Part shown: in pieces, positions 62,036-64,000 of the stretch | Numbering within the stretch: position 1 is the stretch's first letter | How the letters are laid out: each line of letters opens with the position of its first letter | DNA from: JAJTCH01 sp040386195 | Lineage (GTDB): Bacteria > Pseudomonadota > Alphaproteobacteria > Rickettsiales > UBA1997 | DNA: 64,000 nt | NCBI GenBank assembly: GCA_040386195.1 | Contig: JAZKFV010000018.1 | Coordinates: forward strand, 1 to 64,000 | Reading direction: 5' to 3' | The notes under the pieces: model-generated | The model's database searches: none | What the model saw: only the letters and a program-made list of their open reading frames with translations | What the model was told of the DNA's origin: nothing | Program-made: the position numbers and the translations under genes

Positions 62036-63673
62036 CTAGTTGGAGTTTAGAAATGGTCGGTCACTGGATGTGAAAGTGTTGTGAATGGTGCGATCATATT
62101 TACTAACGCCTTCGCCAGTTCCAACAATGGTAGCCTTGATAAAGATTACCGTTTCAGTAACTGATGATACTTTAGAAACGCTTTTGAATAAATAGCCCAG
62201 CAGTGGAATTCTGCTTAAAAACGGCACTCCGCTATCATTGTTAGCAGTGCTTTCGGTCATCACACCACCAATTACCAAAACACTACCACTTTGGATTTTA
62301 GCTATAGTATTTAGCTCTCTAGTATTAACGATAGGAATTTGGCTATCAATTTCTTGATTTGTTGTAGTTTGTTTGCCAGTTGAATCAGTGCTGGTTAAGG
62401 GCACGAATATTTTTTGAGTTACTGTATCAGTTTGGATAGTAATTTTTGGTTTAACATTAAGAGTGATTTCGCCGCTCGCTAAGTCAATTGCCGGAGTTAT
62501 GGTTAACTCAGTTCCGGTTAATTCTTCATTTTTAGTTGAGGTAACTGTGCTCGCCGCATTGCTTGTTGTGCCGGCAGTTGTGGTATTGGTTGATGCTTCG
62601 TTGGTAAAATAAATTAATTTTTTGGTAAAATTTAAAGTTGCTTTCTGATTGTTCAGCGCGTTTATTCTTGGGCTGGAAATTGCTTTGACCGAACCAAATT
62701 CTTCCAAAGCATTGATAGTAGCGTTTAGATTGCCACTAAAAAACTTGCTAGGCATCACCCAAGAAGCTACGTTGCCGAGTGTCGATTGAGTTCCCGTTGA
62801 ATTGGCAGTTGTCAATAAGATGCCGTTATTTTTGATTTGCCCAAAATCTCTAGTGCTAGAGCTCCAATCAATTCCGGTTTTATAATTATCGTTAAGAGTC
62901 ACCTCAACAACTTTTGCCTCGATCAAAACTTGGGCTGAAGAGCTTTTGCGAACTTGCTCAAGATAATTAGCGACCTTGATATGATTTTTCTGACTAGCAA
63001 AAATTGTCATGATATTTGACAATCTATTCGAAGACACCGATCCGCCGGAAGATTCAGATTTGGCGTTTGTTTTATCATTAATCAAAGCCAAAATATTATT
63101 TTCCACTGACGCCCACAAATCGCCGTCAATTAAAAAATCTAGTGAATAATTTTTTGCAAAAGGCAAATCCCTTTCAACGTGCAGGCGGTTATTGACAAGC
63201 GTGTAGCGCAAATTGCCCATATCACAAATGCGATCTAAAATTTCCAGCAGCGGGCGATTTTTGGCATTGATGATTACGCCACCTTCAATATTTGGATCAA
63301 GATCAATATCTAATTTTGCCGCTTTCGCTAATTCAATTAAAACATCTTTGAGTGGAACTTGGTCGGTGACTGAAAAAGAAATTAATTTTTGGCTGTTAAT
63401 TTTTGGCAAAGAAGGAATAGCAATCATTCTCGAGCTTTGGGGAATGGAGTTAGATTTTTCAGCTGCAGCGCTGTTGGCAGCTTTTTTATCGGCATTTTTT
63501 TTGGATTTATCACCAAAAAAAACATCTCTGATTTCTTTTTGAGTGGCGCCGGTTTGGCGATCAAAAGGGTCAACTTTGCCTTGGGCACAACCAAAAATCA
63601 AAGCGGGCAACAACAAAATTGCCAATAAGAATGGGAGATTTTTTAATAATTTAGTGATTAAAGCTTTGACCAT
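62036..63673 (-). CDS. secretin lipoprotein (PilQ/MshL/GspD family)
   Basis: The 545-residue protein has an N-terminal signal with lipobox LIFGC (Cys29), a linker, and an STN/secretin N-domain (VPLKDVLIELAKAAKLDIDL ... NRPLLEILDRICDMGNLRYTL). The secretin core is at the C-terminus (SVLVIGGVMTESTANNDSGVPFLSRIPLLGYLF). Of the groups, MshL/PilQ of type IV pili fits best, and a prepilin peptidase gene lies just upstream. It forms an outer-membrane ring for pilus or protein exit. A Ser/Thr-rich insertion with low complexity (TTTAGTTSNAASTVTST) lies in the core. Confidence 0.9.
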   Translation of the reverse strand: MVKALITKLLKNLPFLLAILLLPALIFGCAQGKVDPFDRQTGATQKEIRDVFFGDKSKKNADKKAANSAAAEKSNSIPQSSRMIAIPSLPKINSQKLISFSVTDQVPLKDVLIELAKAAKLDIDLDPNIEGGVIINAKNRPLLEILDRICDMGNLRYTLVNNRLHVERDLPFAKNYSLDFLIDGDLWASVENNILALINDKTNAKSESSGGSVSSNRLSNIMTIFASQKNHIKVANYLEQVRKSSSAQVLIEAKVVEVTLNDNYKTGIDWSSSTRDFGQIKNNGILLTTANSTGTQSTLGNVASWVMPSKFFSGNLNATINALEEFGSVKAISSPRINALNNQKATLNFTKKLIYFTNEASTNTTTAGTTSNAASTVTSTKNEELTGTELTITPAIDLASGEITLNVKPKITIQTDTVTQKIFVPLTSTDSTGKQTTTNQEIDSQIPIVNTRELNTIAKIQSGSVLVIGGVMTESTANNDSGVPFLSRIPLLGYLFKSVSKVSSVTETVIFIKATIVGTGEGVSKYDRTIHNTFTSSDRPFLNSN

Positions 63674-63784
63674 TATTTGATTTTTTCGCTGGTTTTTGCT
63701 GAAGAGTCATTTTACAAAATTCGGTCAATAGTATATGCTAAAAATCTTAAAGCAATATCTAAAATCAAAATGGTGCGGAGCCTT

Positions 63785-64000
63785 TTAGTAAGCGGTTCTG
63801 GTAATGTATTTTTGGAACAAATATAGCAGCATTCCTAGGTCTTCTATGTAATTAATTTTAAACAAAATGCAGCTTAAAAAAGCCACAGCCAATGCTGGAG
63901 CAAATGGAAAGCTATTGTCTTTTTTAAAACGCGTCCATATAACTCCAAAAATTGTTCCCAGCACGCCGTTGATAATCATAAAAATTAAAAGCTGATCAAT
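63785..64000 (-). CDS. prepilin peptidase (A24 family), 3' end only
   Basis: The 71 C-terminal residues match the end of type IV prepilin leader peptidases: a transmembrane helix (IFMIINGVLGTIFGVIW), the conserved PFAPALAVAFL (family PFGPxLALG) and a final helix. The catalytic aspartates would lie beyond base 64000. Together with the secretin gene 111 bases downstream it indicates a type IV pilus or type II-like system. Confidence 0.78.
   Translation of the reverse strand: MDQLLIFMIINGVLGTIFGVIWTRFKKDNSFPFAPALAVAFLSCILFKINYIEDLGMLLYLFQKYITRTAY

Overview
The window is AT-rich, densely coded chromosomal DNA from a Gram-negative bacterium, most likely an alphaproteobacterium of the Rickettsiales or a related host-associated lineage. 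The support is LptD and BamA (outer membrane), the short alphaproteobacterial/mitochondrial type of prolyl-tRNA synthetase, a COQ10/RatA family protein, an NDUFS6-like zinc-finger protein, an HdaA-like DnaA paralogue, a chromosomal ParABS locus and pieces of a P-type (VirB) type IV secretion system. This placement is inferred from gene content; no rRNA gene is present to confirm it.

Layout. 1-5.4 kb: a truncated tRNA-Tyr, hda, lpdA, a small exported Ala/Lys/Glu-rich protein, birA, pgeF and ychF. 5.5-10 kb: a Mg2+ P-type ATPase, then an rpmG-glpX-secB run. 10-14.3 kb: lysA, hisC, parB and parA, with four identical parS-type sites between them, which suggests proximity to the replication origin. 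14.3-18.9 kb: glnA, purB, rluB and a class I glutamine amidotransferase. 18.9-23 kb: the most accessory-looking stretch, with an autotransporter facing a two-gene unit that encodes an 86-residue protein and a mucin-like Ser/Thr-rich membrane protein. 23-30.4 kb: lipA, bamA, a tautomerase-like gene, pccB, tRNA-Arg and aspS. 30.4-43 kb: virB3, virB2 and virB4 scattered among housekeeping genes (aatA, coaX, ffh, COQ10-like, proS, rpmB, mnmA, gltA), plus a lone MazF/PemK-type toxin. 43-51 kb: rplM-rpsI, dxs, lptD, dnaN-recF and a cold-shock gene. 51-60.5 kb: gatA, dsbD, a zinc-finger gene, purA, a glycosyltransferase, a Bro-N/DinD-like gene, znuB, a YgjP-like metalloprotein and nadC. 60.5-64 kb: a hypothetical membrane-anchored protein, an ABC-2 type permease, a lipoprotein secretin and the end of a prepilin peptidase, indicating type IV pili or a type II-like secretion system.

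The gaps between genes are unusually repeat-rich. At least eight contain tandem 7-bp repeats, most folded as inverted repeats (sequence classes around GTCGTAA, GTCATTA and ACCATTA). At least five contain long palindromes built on GTCATCCTGAGC...GAAGGATCT. A roughly 145-bp inverted repeat lies between ychF and mgtA. Nearly all start codons are preceded by A/T-rich sequence without a recognisable Shine-Dalgarno motif. No gene-free stretch exceeds about 300 bases; the longest, 15812-16081, holds the glnA upstream region and one of the palindromes.

The candidates for undescribed biology are the VirB2-like pilin with a cysteine-rich N-terminal domain, the mucin-like protein with clustered N-x-S/T sequons and its small partner, the secretin/permease/unknown-protein operon, and the heptad-repeat hairpin family.
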